64,000 nucleotides of DNA from Synchiropus splendidus (Eukaryota; Chordata; Actinopteri; Syngnathiformes; Callionymidae). The stretch spans positions 14,459,001 through 14,523,000 of the forward strand of contig NC_071351.1 of the NCBI RefSeq assembly GCF_027744825.2, in the 5' to 3' direction. The notes beneath the pieces were generated by a model. The model was not told the origin of the DNA and ran no database searches. It saw nothing but the letters and a program-made list of their open reading frames with translations. Position 1 is the first letter of the stretch. Every line of letters starts with the position of its first letter. The position numbers and the translations under genes are program-made. Below are positions 1-12,206 of this stretch, piece by piece.

Positions 1-1194
1 ATTCACCTCCACCACTGAACCCTGCATTTTGACCAATGAACCGTCTCAAGGACTCAGTTATCACATGAAAAAGGTTTTTCTTTGGCATCTCTGGTGCCTC
101 TAAAAGCCAAGCAGACACTGAGGGATCTTAAAAAAAATGTATTTTAGCACAGAGTTCCGCTGTAATACAATGGAAAAAGGAACCATGGAATCATGAATTA
201 TGCTACAAGGAGAAACAGAAAAAATCCCAATGGGCTTTTTCCTCTGGCTGTGGTTTATTTTATTCATTTTTAATGCAATTGCAGTCTCTAAATCATTCTA
301 TTGAAAAGTACATTCACGTTCATGTGTTTTTCCTTTTTATTTAGCTCAGCACTATATAATTGTCTGAGCTAAATCCCATCAGATTTGTTGCCAATGAAAT
401 AGTTGTTTTCAGGTTTGACTTGGAGCTCTGCTGCCACCAGAGTTTATCGAGTTATTTGCTGTTTTTGTGTTATTAAATACCTTGGATGCCAATGACAGTT
501 ATTGAATCCAATTTTTTTATTGTTTTGTTCGTTTGTTTTTAAGGGATACCGACCGTTGAAAAATTTTCACCTTGCAGAGAATATATTGTATATAATACCT
601 TGTCCAACATACATATATATGGCTGCAATGAAATGTAGGACAATCCTGCCTTCAACTCCTGCCTGTGACTTAGTGATATATAAATTGGATTCAGCCATAA
701 CATCAACTGAGTTACAGTTATTGTGAGCTGTTCCAAACGGTCCGTGGCCATGGGGCCATGTGACCCTTTGGCCACCCAGTTCTGTCGCCCATGAATGCAA
801 TGTCAAAAGAGATTTACAAAAGTGAATGTTAAAAATGCTGTTTTTGAACATGATGTTTCATATGTGTTTAAAAAAATAAGATATTTTCCTTTCGTTTTCC
901 CACCTTATATTTTTTTGTTTTGCTTTGTTTCATTTATAAGAGTTGGAATTCTGTACATATAATTTCATCTTTTTTCTCACTAAACCTTTCTCCATAGTCT
1001 AAGCTGACTCTATGATTGACTCCATATTTTCCACCTCTATTTGTTTATTTGTGTATTTCCAGTTAAGTTTGGGTTTTGCGTTCACATCTCAGTCACATCA
1101 AGACTAGCTGAGACTTACTGGTACCATGATCTTGCATGTTTACTTACTGTTTACTATTCTTTAATAAATTGATCAAATTTGGTTCATGTTTTTC
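1..1194. other. AT-rich intergenic spacer
   Basis: No exon, RNA gene or complete repeat could be supported. The stretch is AT-rich, with short poly-T and poly-A runs and stop codons in all frames. The small open frames have no family resemblance. Confidence 0.5.
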
Positions 1195-1330
1195 AATATG
1201 AACAACAGTGATACTAGAAAGGACCGGATCAGGAAAGAACATATCACTGGGGCAGCTCATGAGGATAGGTTTGGAGGGCAAGTTCAGGACATGAACTGGT
1301 TTGGACACGTGCAGAGGAGAGGAGGGGAGG
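1195..1330 (+). mobile_element. LINE reverse-transcriptase C-terminal scrap
   Basis: The plus-strand translation here reads through RIRKEHITG, then RFGGQVQD, then NWFGHVQRR. The core WFGHVQRR, preceded by an RI-R-x-[YH]I-x-G block, is the hallmark of the C-terminal end of non-LTR retrotransposon reverse transcriptases (RTE/Jockey-like groups), where it usually reads LRWFGHVxRR. Only about 45 codons are recognisable. The frame runs into unrelated sequence on both sides, so this is a 5'- and 3'-truncated dead fragment. The exact clade cannot be fixed from so short a piece. Confidence 0.6.
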
Positions 1331-4300
1331 ACAGTGTTGCTCCAACAAACCCAGACTTCAGTTCCCTTTGCACTGTCAGTACGCCCTTGTGCATTGACTG
1401 GTGAACTTCTATGGTGCTTGTTGAAAACAAACTTTTTAAACCAAGTGTTCCCTTCATTAGTTCCTGGTTTCTGGAAGTGTCAGTGATTAGTATGCTCAGA
1501 CTCTGGAGCACCGTTTGACAGCAGAGTCTGGGAGCTGAAGCACCATGAATTCTTTATCACGCATGTTCCCTTCATGCTTGAGAGGACAGGTCCTGTCAGA
1601 AGCAGACAACAGACACATACGTTCGGTCAGTCTGCCTGCCAGCTTTTTGGAGCTATCTGAAGGTCCCCCCGGGCCAAACGTAAATATCCCCTCAACACAC
1701 TCATCATTCTCCCTTCTGGCTCGGAGCAACATCAACGTCCAAAATTCTGAAGGAATGTTCTATCCTTTCTTGTCGTTCCCGCTGCCTGTAGAGAACACTG
1801 GCAGGAATCAGGCAGAAGAGAAGGGTTGCTAGGCAACAGGTTGTGGTTACCATGGTGAATTTAAGTGGAACAGCTGGTCCAATCAGCAGAGAGTGCGGGC
1901 AGGCGGGGGCAGAGCCAGCGAGGTTCATGCCAACACAGACGGACAGGAAGGGGATGCTGCTGAGGCATGCAGGGAAGAGAAGAGCAGTGGAGGAGGACGG
2001 CCAGAGACATATACATTTGAGTTTGCTTTGTTTGGGGTTTAAATTGAAATGAAATGAATATGGATTTGAGTCACCATATTGATTAAGTTGAGGTCAAAGG
2101 AAATGAGGTGACATTCATGTGCTAGTCTGAGAGGCCAAAAGTTAAAATTGGCTGTCTTTGTTAGGGATTTTATTAAGAATATAAGATGATAAAGTGCTGT
2201 TATAATTGATTTTTCAGAAGAATGGGGGTCGCAGGGGTAGCACTTTCATCCTTGACTTCACTCTATAGCTAGGAAGCGTTTTGTATCCTGGGTATGCACT
2301 GGGGCCTCCCCCAAAGGGAGGCGGCATCCCGACTTTTGGTTCTATTTAGGGTGTAATCGTGAAAATACGGGCTCAAATATGAGTCACACTTTTTGCTTCT
2401 CAGAAATAAACAATGTTTTTCAGGGTAGAGAATGGGCACTTTTCTGTGAGACTAGCTTGTGCCACAACTTGCGGCAATCTCAAGCGCTCACCTACTGAGA
2501 GTTCAAACTTTGGGCGTCTCCTACAGCTAAAGCTGCTTCACACTCCGAGTGTGAATTAAAATTTCACACTCATCACACCGTTGTTAATATGTAACAACGC
2601 TCTCCCGAAGTCCTCTCAGGGCTAAATAATAGATCTTCAAAGGGACTGGGACTCAGCAGATAGAAAACACATTGCAGAGCGGATCAAAATTGCGCGTTGC
2701 TCTTATTTAAAAGTGTGCGACCATGAATGCCACCACCAGATTAAGGGTTCGCCTGGTGGACATAAAAATAGACAACACATCTCCAGAGAGAGGGGAGCAG
2801 AGGAGGCGAAAACAGAGTGTGTGTGTTTGTGCGAGCGAGAAGACGAGCATAAAGAATTGAGTGCAGTTAGGAGTGTTTTCCCCTCGGCTGAGGCATTAAC
2901 AAGCCTATAATGGACCCTCTTAAAAAGCCAACTAGGATCTCCTCCAAAACTAACTGATTTAGAGTGGCCAGGGTCCCTGTGGGCAGTGGCCAAGCACCCC
3001 TCCCTCCCCGGCCCACCCCAACCATGCCACAGCAAGCCGCGGTGGCAAGCGGCACAGACACACACATTGTGTTTATCTAGTGAACCACAAGCAACAGCAG
3101 TTTATATCACAATAAAACACCACGAGGAGGCATTAATAGGATATAATAGATCCAGAATGATTGAGATGATTTAACACCTTATCGCCAGGATGAGTCCATA
3201 AAAACAAAAAAGGATGAGGGGAGGGGCAGAAAAGGAGTCACAATTTAGCTATTTCCAGTCAACACAAACACTGAGATCCAGATCCCTCGTGTACAGTAGC
3301 AGAGAAGGGCTGAGAAGAAAAGCGAGGGAGGCACCCAAATCTTCCTTTAAAGAGGCTTGACACAGGAGGTGGAGAAGCTCACACGCATTCTTCTATGAGG
3401 TCACCAAAGAGCTTAAACTTTCATTGTTTGGCTTTAAATGTTATGTAACTTAACATTGTTAGCCAAGAAATATGTCCATCGACTCACCCCAGACTAGATC
3501 CATATCATTTCCTTATGAAGTGTCATGTAGGGACTGAAGAGAGGCCTGTTATTGAACAACAACATTTTATTTACATGTTCTCACAATGAACACTGAACAA
3601 GTACCAGAGATGTTTGCAAATGCCACCAGCAGGTGCCATCATTTGAAATTGAGATTCATGATCAGAGCCGTTCCAAATAGAAATATTGAGAGCTTATAAT
3701 AGCTTGTTTTCAAAGTGAATCACCTGCACTAAAAGCGGGGCCTCACCTTCAATAGTGAGTCCATCAGCTGCAAGTGATACTGATCGAATATGACAGACAA
3801 GCAAGGAGGCGAGGTGGCGTCTCCTCTTGATCACATCGCTGCTTTCATTTATTCAAATATAAATACCTGGAAGAATTATATACACACTCCAATTGTCCTC
3901 AAGACCCCTTTCAGTGACCCCAGAAGACAGTCCATCGGAGTATCTCGTGGCCTCATCTGTCCCTGTGGAGCTGAAAGGGGCCTCGCATGTATGTACATAA
4001 TTGGCACTTTACTGTCATATCAAATTCATATCAGTGCTGGGTTTTTGGCTGGGGAGAACAATGAGAGGCGGACAAAAGCGTGGCTCCATGCTCCGAGAGT
4101 CGCCCTGATAACCACAGCATAGGCCAGTCAATAAAACCAATCATCTCTAATCTTCTTATGGGGGACTTAACAGCTCCCCCAGATACTCCACAAAGCCCAG
4201 CAGACACAATGAGACCCGCACTGTACAAATATAAGACCCAGGAAAACAATCGTTGAGCTGTCACCTGGACACAGGACCTCCAGACATTTGGTCGGATGTG

Positions 4301-4617
4301 AACTCGGATGAAACAGATGACAGGTACAAATGGACTTCAGGACACAGGATACAAAAATATATTTTTTTAAATAGAGTCATGAAGCCATCATGAATACAGC
4401 TGTATGCTAAAACGCCTCTGATGCGCCGACGCTCTCGACAGAGGCCTGCTCCATCTGCAGGGGAAACGTGTGGGGGGATGGGTGGGGTCACGGCGTGGCA
4501 CTATATGGATTGTGGGCTTTTTTAATTTTAAACTTGGGTATCAACTTCTATTCAGTAAATGCATTTCCCCCCCCTTAAAATATTGTTTGTTTGTAAAGAA
4601 ACAAACCAGAATCAGCG
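1331..4617. other. Intergenic spacer, no gene seen
   Basis: No supported gene. It holds a paired RFX-like motif at 1825-1859, and a repeated 10-mer GAGGCATTAA (2890-2899 and 3127-3136), each followed by a TATAATrGA-like string. The block 2880-3180 has mixed composition with few low-complexity runs and might be conserved non-coding DNA, but that needs an alignment. Confidence 0.4.
1825..1859. promoter_or_regulatory. Paired RFX X-box-like motifs
   Basis: GTTGCTAGGCAAC at 1825-1837 is a perfect inverted half-site pair (GTTGC / GCAAC). GTTACCATGGTGAA at 1846-1859 fits most of the consensus GTTRCCATGGYAAC. The motif starts are 21 bp apart, about two helical turns. RFX factors bind such X-boxes in ciliary-gene promoters and enhancers. 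No nearby gene could be assigned. Confidence 0.4.
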
Positions 4618-4620
4618 ACA

Positions 4621-4745
4621 ATATTATATTATATTATATTATATTATATTATATTATATTATATTATATTATATTATATTATATTATATTATATTATATT
4701 ATATTATATTATATTATATTATATTATATTATATTATATTATATT
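4621..4745 (+). repeat. (ATATT)25 pentanucleotide microsatellite
   Basis: The pentamer ATATT repeats 25 times without visible interruption from 4621 to 4745. Because 5 and 3 are co-prime, the array translates into a periodic Ile/Leu/Tyr string without stops, giving long but meaningless open frames. Confidence 0.95.
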
Positions 4746-6228
4746 GAACGTGGGAGTATCATTCTCGTCTCTGACAAACAAGGTTTCGTGGAAGTGCAGG
4801 GTGGTTGAAGGGTTAAGTAAAAGAGAGGAGCACTTTGCTGTAAATAGGAGTCAAAGCCTAGTTTTGTCACAGTGCACGCCGGACTAATGAATTATCTCAG
4901 GTGTGTGTGTGACTCATGCCGACTGTGATTCATGCCATGATATCCATGTCACCTCAGTGACTGTGTTTCAGCTCCCGTCAGAGAAGTGAGCAGGAGATGA
5001 GTATTTTGGTTTTGAGCTGCTCTTTCTAAATCTATATTTCGTGGGGATGAATTCCACTTCATCTGCGAGTGAAAACAAGCAGCAGGTCAATAGTTCCCCT
5101 CCTCGTCTTCTCCTTCCCAGATCAATGGAACGCTTCACAATTATAATCAGATAAAGTGGCCGACTGATGCTCAAGTGTCTCCGTGTTGTTAATGTGCGTC
5201 TGCATGTGTGTGTGTGTGTGTCACATTTGATTCTCAAATCAGCCGTTTGTTCAGTCATTTGGGTAATTTCAATCATATTTATCAAGTAATTATAATTGCA
5301 GATGGGTGAAAATGACTTGGTGCGTCAACACAGTCATCAAAATCATTATGGGATTGTTGGAATCATATTATCATGTAATGGGGAGACGCTTGTGATGCAT
5401 GAGGTGAATCCAGGTTGCTTTTTAAGAAGCATTACCAAACCTAACCTGAGACCAGATTTAGGTGCCACAGAAAAGTGTCATGGCTGCGCTCACTAAGCTG
5501 AGCTACTGTTTGCTGCACCTGCTTTTTTGTGGCGTATAGTAAACACATGTTTCTGGACGCAGTAGAAAAGTGACCAAAATACGTTCATTTCTGAAACGTT
5601 AGATGAAGTAATGTTAAAAATCTGTGTGCGTTGAGCATGCGCACACACACCTTCCTGCCTTCGCTTCAATGTATTGTCGTCATCCTCCAGCCATCATCAT
5701 CATCAGTGAGCTCCATACATTAGCATTTCTCCTGGAGGGGGCCCCTCGCATAGAAATCAGCGGCCCGCCGCCTGATCGCAGAGGACAGCTTACTAGGCCT
5801 CTTGAATTGTTCCGCAGGAACAATAGCTTCTTTTGTCAACGTCTTTCTCTTTCTGCGGGCGCACAAAGCTGGAGGGTCCTTGTGGCTCCTCGCACTTAGG
5901 ACATGTTTGCAGAATTACACCTCCGTGCTCCTCACAAGTCAGGAGACAAGTGAGGAAGGACGAGGAGCGAGCGCTTCTTCACCTTCCTCCTTTCTGCGAG
6001 GCTTCCAAACATGGCGTCAGAGCACCTGGCGAGTTGCATGATGGAGAGTTCTAAGGTCGCGAGAGTGAGGATGGGTCCTGCGTGAGCACAACCGAGCTGA
6101 CCTCGCCCTCCTCCCCGTCCATGGACCAGAAGCAGAGGTCCAGCTGTGCCCACTCGGCCCTTCAACAGCATTTGGGAAATCTGTGTGATTTTCATGGGAA
6201 AGTTGCCTCTTCTCCCTTGGACTCGGCA
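4746..6228. other. Intergenic spacer, no gene seen
   Basis: No supported gene. There is a short GT run near 5207-5220 and a moderately GC-rich part at 5730-6180. The open frames there overlap on both strands and have no family resemblance. Confidence 0.4.
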
Positions 6229-6287
6229 TGTAATAATAATAATAATAATAATAATAACAATAATAATGATAATAATAATAATAAACA
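6229..6287 (+). repeat. Imperfect (AAT)n trinucleotide repeat
   Basis: AAT/ATA triplets run from about 6229 to 6287, broken by AAC and GAT units. They create poly-Asn (plus) and poly-Ile/Leu/Tyr (minus) pseudo-frames. Confidence 0.9.
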
Positions 6288-8450
6288 TGATAAAATGTAT
6301 TTAATGAATTTAATAACAATAATAACAATCCTATTATAAACAAACACTAATATACCTGCTGCTATTGAAGCTCGCACAGAAATACATATATATATATAAA
6401 CCTTCCATTTTTCTAAAATATAAAAAACAGTAGAAATAGAAATATTCATTGTTAAATATTTGTTTAATTTTAAAGGGTAATAAAAAATATAATTGCAGCC
6501 TTCATTGTTTAAAAAAATATTTAGGAGCATGCTCAATGGCATTGTCGCCATTTTCATCCGCCGCTCTAGCTTTTTTTAATGTTACTTATTTTCCAGTTAT
6601 TTCCTGCAAGTTTCACGTCACGTGAATTGACATTGTTATCATTTACAGGGTGAAGCTGGTAAATCAAAGAAGATCAGAATTTTATTCCCAGATTATTCTT
6701 TGAAGTCCACTCGTAAATGCAGCTCAAGCTTTCCACTGAGTATTTTCCCAGAAGTGCAGGGGCCGCAGCTCGCACAACTGGGGCCGACTCTGCTCTCTCC
6801 TTTTGTTGGGGCTATTGTAGGGGGTGTAATGAGGGGGCTGCGACCCCCCGATGGGGGTGCATTTGCCGTCCAAAGACCGTTAGACAGTGTGTGAATGAAT
6901 GGGGGCCTGGATGTCATTGTAATGCACAGGGACAACTCCCCCCTTCATTCTGTGGAGGCCGCTCTCACAGGAGCTGCTGCACTTCAATCCTGCATCGCTG
7001 CTGCTGCTGCACCGCTGACATCGAAGGAGGATTTTTGTGGGGCGAAATACAAGAGTTAAGTGAGACCATGGTTGTCTGTGGGAGAGAATATGGAGGAGAC
7101 CTTGAGAGAAGGAGCCACTGGTGAAGAAAACAAGTGGATTTATCTGACTGGACAATTCCATTTTGGGTGATCCCCAGAAGAGAGCGACGAGGCCTCCATA
7201 GTTGTGATCAAGATGGCAGGATGCGTTCACGTGCAGGTTGACTGGGTTTGCTTGTTTAATTGCTTTTGTTTGACAACCTCTGCGAGTCTATAGGTGGAGT
7301 TACGGTAAAGAACCATCCTCCTCTGCATCTCTTTGTTCAGGCAGCGGCAGGAGATGGACTCATCCACAAACAGGAAGGACCTTAAACACTGCTTTTGACA
7401 CCCCAAAGAAACTGGTTCATTCTAATCCTGCCTTGCATTCTAAAGGATAGTCCTCCTTCTGGAGCACTTAGGGTTACGTTGAATTTAGGCTTCACATGTT
7501 TAATACTCCAAAATAAAAGTAGATATTAACAAATATAGGCTGTAAGCATGAAGAATTCAGACATACACAGATGCTAAATATATAATGAAGCCTGTTTGGA
7601 GTGTTGCTCCAAAATAAAATGGCGCTAGCAGGGCCGATTTTAATCATTTGGAGGCCCTGGGCTAAAGATGGCAGCAGCTGCATGGAAACATTAATTGACA
7701 ATGGGCGTCGATACCAATGAAAAAAAATAATTAAAGTGGCAAAACTGTTCTGGAATTATGGGGCACTGTAAATTAAAATGGCGGTGAGGATGAGTAAATC
7801 TGAAGGCAGGGTTGGTTTGGACCATTTTAGAAGCCTGGGGCAAAAAAAAATGGGGCCCCTCCCCATTCAGCACTCCATCTAAAATATTGGTGGAAATAAG
7901 TAGATTTCAATGACATATAAGGTTGGGACTTTATGAATTAATTTTAACATAATAGATACCCTTAGAATAGCATATTCAATTTAGTGTTAATATTTTTTTT
8001 ACTTAACAAAATAGCTTCATAAAGTGACATTGTAAAGTGAAATTATTGAAGATGAAATCGCATTTATTAACTACATAAAATATGCTCGAGACATACAGTA
8101 TTTTGGGGTGTCTAAAGATTGCATTATTTTCAAAATTATTTAATTCTTTAATTCGCACCAACGCTGGTGGTTTGATTTCATCCGCCATCTCTGGCGCTCC
8201 CGAGTATAAACAGCGTGTTCTGCAGAGTATAACATCGATTTCTGGAACAGGGAGGTGGAACAACGGCCGGCCAGTGCGCACAGCGTCCTGCTTCGATATT
8301 TACTTCTGGACCGGTCGCAGGTGGTGATGCAACTGAAAGGACGCATGTTAACTCCAACCGAGTCAGGCCGCTGGTTTCAAGGACATTTGGAGCTGATGAG
8401 GATTTGGTTTTAATGGAGATGAGGGGGCTGGGTAGCGGTGATGTGTTGGT
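6288..8450. other. Intergenic spacer with repeat scraps
   Basis: No supported gene. At 7620-7670 and 7800-7865 two related strings (gaggccctgggcaaa-like and agcctggggcaaa-like, the second followed by ggggcccct) look like pieces of a dispersed repeat, too short to classify. The rest is AT-rich and has stops in all frames. Confidence 0.4.
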
Positions 8451-9600
8451 GTAGTGGTGGGGGTCGGCTCGTGACGTCATTGTGCGCCCATGTAATCCTC
8501 TTGCGCTGAAGTCCAATCAGCAGAGACTCGCAATTGTCTAGGATAGGAAGAGTGGGGCGCTCTAATCCGGGAGGCAGAGGATCACACAGCCCGGCAGAGA
8601 GGGCACCGACGCCTGGATTCTGGCACTAAATGGGTCACACGATCCGAGAGGAGCTGAGAGAGGAGCGCTAAAGGAGCAACCAAGAGGTGTGAGCTTGCTG
8701 GCTAGTACGCAGTGGAAAAGGTAGAAAGGAGAGACGAGGCATCGCGCGTTCATCTCTCCTTCGAGGGCGTCGATGGACCCTGGCTCAGGAGTCCTTCAGT
8801 GGGATGTACGGCGGAGAGGCTTCTGCTGGAAGGACAATGCCTGCAGATGTCATCTGAGCGCGAGGTCACCTGCCGGTAGAAAAGCGCGCAAGCGCTGCGG
8901 TAAACAAAAACCTGCTGTTCTGGGGGGTCTCTCCTCGCGGTGCGTTGACAGTGGCGCAGTGATATCAATATTCCGCGGAGGAGAGCTCGGACGCGCTCTG
9001 TCGCGGCTCCGAATTCGCTTTACGTTCGAGTGCGCGCAAAAAAAAGACGCGTTACAGACGCTGGCGCGTGACGGGTTGTCGCTCTGCGTGTTCACAGCGG
9101 ACCTTGATTTAATGTCCAAACAATTAAGGCACGCGGTGAATGCCAAGAGAGAGAGCCACTGAGCGTCGTGGGAGCGCGCTTCCGTTCCGGGGACTACAGG
9201 CCCCGGAGGCCACCGTAGCTCCGCGTACTGTAAGTGCGCGTTGAGTGCACGCCCGATCACGCGTGCGCGTGTTGCTTTGATCAGGTGGGTGCAATGCGTA
9301 CTTTGATCGATTCCCGTCGACGAATTAAAAACGTCGTCAGTGCGAAGTCACGTGGCTCGTGAGGTTAGCTAGTTTGCTGGTGTGTTATTTGCTTTTGTTT
9401 CTTTTTTTATCATTAAAAAAGTATTTAATTCGTGTTTCGGTTTTGGAAACGTCAATATCGCGTGTCGCAGCCTCAGATGTAGGCCAGCACCAGCGTGCTT
9501 CAACCTCAGGCCCGCGGCACTTTGTGCGGACGGCGAGGTGGCGGGAAGGCGGAGGCTACTGAAGGGCTGCACGCTTAAACAATAACGATCTACCGCCACC
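8450..9600. promoter_or_regulatory. CpG-rich promoter-like island, gene unknown
   Basis: This kilobase is clearly more GC- and CpG-rich than its AT-rich neighbours (for example 8930-9260). It begins with a full palindromic cAMP-response element TGACGTCA at 8472-8479 and a CCAAT box (CCAATCAG) at 8513-8520, a usual proximal-promoter order for a plus-strand start near 8580. A GTGTGAG donor-like site lies at about 8687. No coding exon of a known gene follows before the ythdf1 3' end at about 10.4 kb. It may drive a non-coding RNA, be a first exon, or be a CpG-island enhancer; a minus-strand start is also possible. Confidence 0.4.
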
Positions 9601-10426
9601 TTCAGGGGAACCTTTGCCACTGCCCCAAATTAGCCAACGATTCCATGTCTCGGAAGGTGAAACCACATTTTTGCTCTGTGCTAGTTTTGATTTCCAACGA
9701 TGTTAGGATTAAAATTTGTACTATTCCAATGAAATAAGATAAAACTTAATTTTATGAGAGTGGCAATGGCAGCAGCCTAATAAATTTTAATAGGCTACCC
9801 CTAAACCTATGGAGACCTGTTCGTTATATATTGTCAACTAGCATGCAGCAGTCTTTCCAGGGTGTCCCCGTTTTTCTTTACTTAGTATTTTCATTTGTGA
9901 TGCATGTTGTGATTCTTCTATAAGCAATAATTAATAGATTAAACAAAATGAACACTGCAACCATTGAAATATTGTGCATTAAATGATATGTAATGATGTG
10001 CGGTTTGAATTCCTACCATGTAAAGTGCATCTGCTTTTGTTTCTATATTTCATGTTTTTTCACACTGCATTGTAAGGCAACGATCAATAAAGCATTGAAC
10101 AGATTGACACTTCTTGTAGCGTGTTTACTTCTCACGAAGGATTTAATCACCCATTTTCTCCTCTGGACGCATTAAACAAATACTTTCGATCACGTCTAGT
10201 CAGCACCATGGAGAGCTCCTTATACGAGCCACCCGTCATTCGTCGACGTTCGTGCTGCAGTCTAAACAAAGATGACCAAATTAGGATGCAGACTCCTACC
10301 AGAATTGCGATGCGTTCGTCACTCTGCAGTATCCACCTCTTAATGATGAGTGTCCTTTTATTATTTAATAGTCAGTTTTAAGTGCATCAAAGGCGCCTAA
10401 TTCATGAGATGAAAACAAACTGACTC
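9601..10426. other. Spacer between CpG island and ythdf1 3' end
   Basis: No supported gene or repeat. AT-rich sequence with short unrelated open frames on both strands. Confidence 0.4.
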
Positions 10427-10432
10427 TTTATT
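10427..10432 (-). terminator. ythdf1: Possible ythdf1 poly(A) signal (AATAAA)
   Basis: TTTATT on the plus strand reads AATAAA on the minus strand, 1.75 kb past the ythdf1 stop at 12180. It is the first exact hexamer I noticed in that direction. Weaker TTTAAT (ATTAAA) variants occur closer, near 11830 and 10672, so the true end is unsure. Confidence 0.3.
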
Positions 10433-12179
10433 AAGGCTTGATTTTGGTCAAGAGATGATTTTCTGTTGAACAAGCTGAAGTACCCACGACAGCACTGTTT
10501 TTTCAGTTGACTATTCTTCAACATTAAATAATATTTTCTCGCTTCAAAAGGCTGACTTGACTCCATTTCTTCCCCTAGAAAACAACTTCCTATTTCAAGC
10601 GCTAGGTGAGCCCAGACAGAAAACGCCACCACAGAGATCATCCCTCAAAACAAACAAGACATCCACTTCTGTTTAATAGGGACACTCCTCCTGGTAGCGC
10701 CCTGAAATACTTACACGCGGCGACACTGTTAACAGACCCGAAGGTGAGAGAGAACCGGCTGGTTTTTGGGTTTTCAAATGACTTTTGGTTTTGACGAGGA
10801 GGAACATGAGGACACTTCCAAACCATAGCATCGTCACTCTCAATATTCAGACAACAAAAATGTTTCCTTTCAAGCATCAACATACCTGAAACCACTTTAT
10901 ATCCCCTCTCCAAAGTATTTTTTTTTTCGTGTAACAACCAAAAAACACACAGAAACCACATGTAATTATTTTTTTCTTTCTCGATAGTAAATCAGTTACA
11001 GTAATTATTAAGGTTATACATTTTTAGGCTTTCTCCATTAATATATAGGCTCCTACGTTAAAGCTTAGCATTACAGCCAACATGATAGCAAAAATCCAAA
11101 TTCAAAGAAAAGAAAATAACAGAGGATTGAGACAGAATGACAAATATGTTAACCCCTCCCCCCATTTTTTTTCTGAGCAAAAGTAATTCATCGTAGCACT
11201 TTACATCGACACAACTGATTGTAAAACAATTTAAAATGGCAGATGCGACAGTTCTCTCTTGGACAGACAGGATCTCCTGACGCCAATCTCAATATAAATC
11301 CCTTCTCGACGAGAACACAACGAGAGCACGAAGCAGAGGGCTGTGAACCAAGTACAATTTTTGATCTAAACGGTGAGTTCGGTTTGTCAGTTAGTTCGTT
11401 CCCAGAGGCCTTTGCGACTCCTCCTCTGAAATGTTTCAAGTCCTGTGTGACTTCACACACTATCCCTGATTTCTCCAGCAGTGTCACTGTTTTGAGTAGT
11501 TCATTTTTGAGAAGTCATCAATAATTAGGACAACGAAAAAAAAAATCATTAAGGCTCCAGAAGAGAGGTTTCTGAAATGAAAACTGTCAGTAGTAAGCCA
11601 AAAAAATAGAGATTTTGTCAATCTGAATGAAAAATAGATAAACCATTGGGGTTCTACTTTCGCACAGTTCCAAGTCCGACTAAGGGCCTTTGGCTCCTCC
11701 AACCCTGTTGGCACAGTTTCACCTCTGAAGCATGGCAATGCTGCCCCCGAGTGGACAAATAGAGGCAGGACATAAACGTTCCTGATTGTACTGAAATATA
11801 AAGTGGCAGATATACTGTATATATATATATTTTAATTCTCCACGGTGCAGTCAAACCCTGATTCAGTTGGAAGGAGGAGAGTGGGGGTGGGGACGGGGCA
11901 GAGAGATCAGTCTGGTGAGAGAAGAGTACTGGATGTGATCGCAGGAAGAAAAAAAAAAAAAAAAAAAAGACTGAAGCAGTGACTGGTGAGACATTAACTC
12001 AGCTTGTTTTCCCTGCACAAGAGGTGGGTGGACCATTGGGCGAAAGAGAGTCTGGACGATGGCAGAGATTTCCCCCGAATAGAAAATAAAAATGAAGGGC
12101 TTGGTTGCATTTTCATGTTCTGTCTCTTTAAATCAAAAGTCCTAGTGTAACGGTTGATCAAGCCATGGATAAATGTCTT
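10433..12179 (-). other. ythdf1: Probable ythdf1 3' UTR
   Basis: This lies directly downstream of the ythdf1 stop codon on the minus strand, with no other gene in it. It contains A/T-rich runs (poly-A 11949-11968, AT run 11817-11830). The extent is inferred from the candidate poly(A) signal only; a 3' UTR over 1 kb is usual for this family. Confidence 0.4.
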
Positions 12180-12206
12180 CTATTGTTTACTCCTGTTCTG
12201 GCGCTC
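12180..12206 (-). CDS. ythdf1: ythdf1 coding exon 5 (last)
   Basis: After a CACAG acceptor the frame reads ERQNRSKQ and stops at TAG (12182-12180). This restores the conserved C-terminus of YTHDF proteins, which the long exon lacks. Confidence 0.93.
   Translation of the reverse strand, partial: ERQNRSKQ

Noticed and set aside
1704..1928. Possible secreted or membrane peptide on minus strand
   Set aside because: Short hydrophobic frame overlapping the X-box motifs, with no splice or family support.
4470..4808. 112-codon open frame with Ile/Leu/Tyr repeats
   Set aside because: It is the translation of the (ATATT)n microsatellite.
6192..6557. Poly-Leu/Ile minus-strand frame
   Set aside because: Derived from the AAT repeat and AT-rich flank.
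8850..9260. 136-codon minus-strand frame in the CpG island
   Set aside because: GC-rich DNA has few stops; the opposite strand is also open, and neither frame resembles a protein family.
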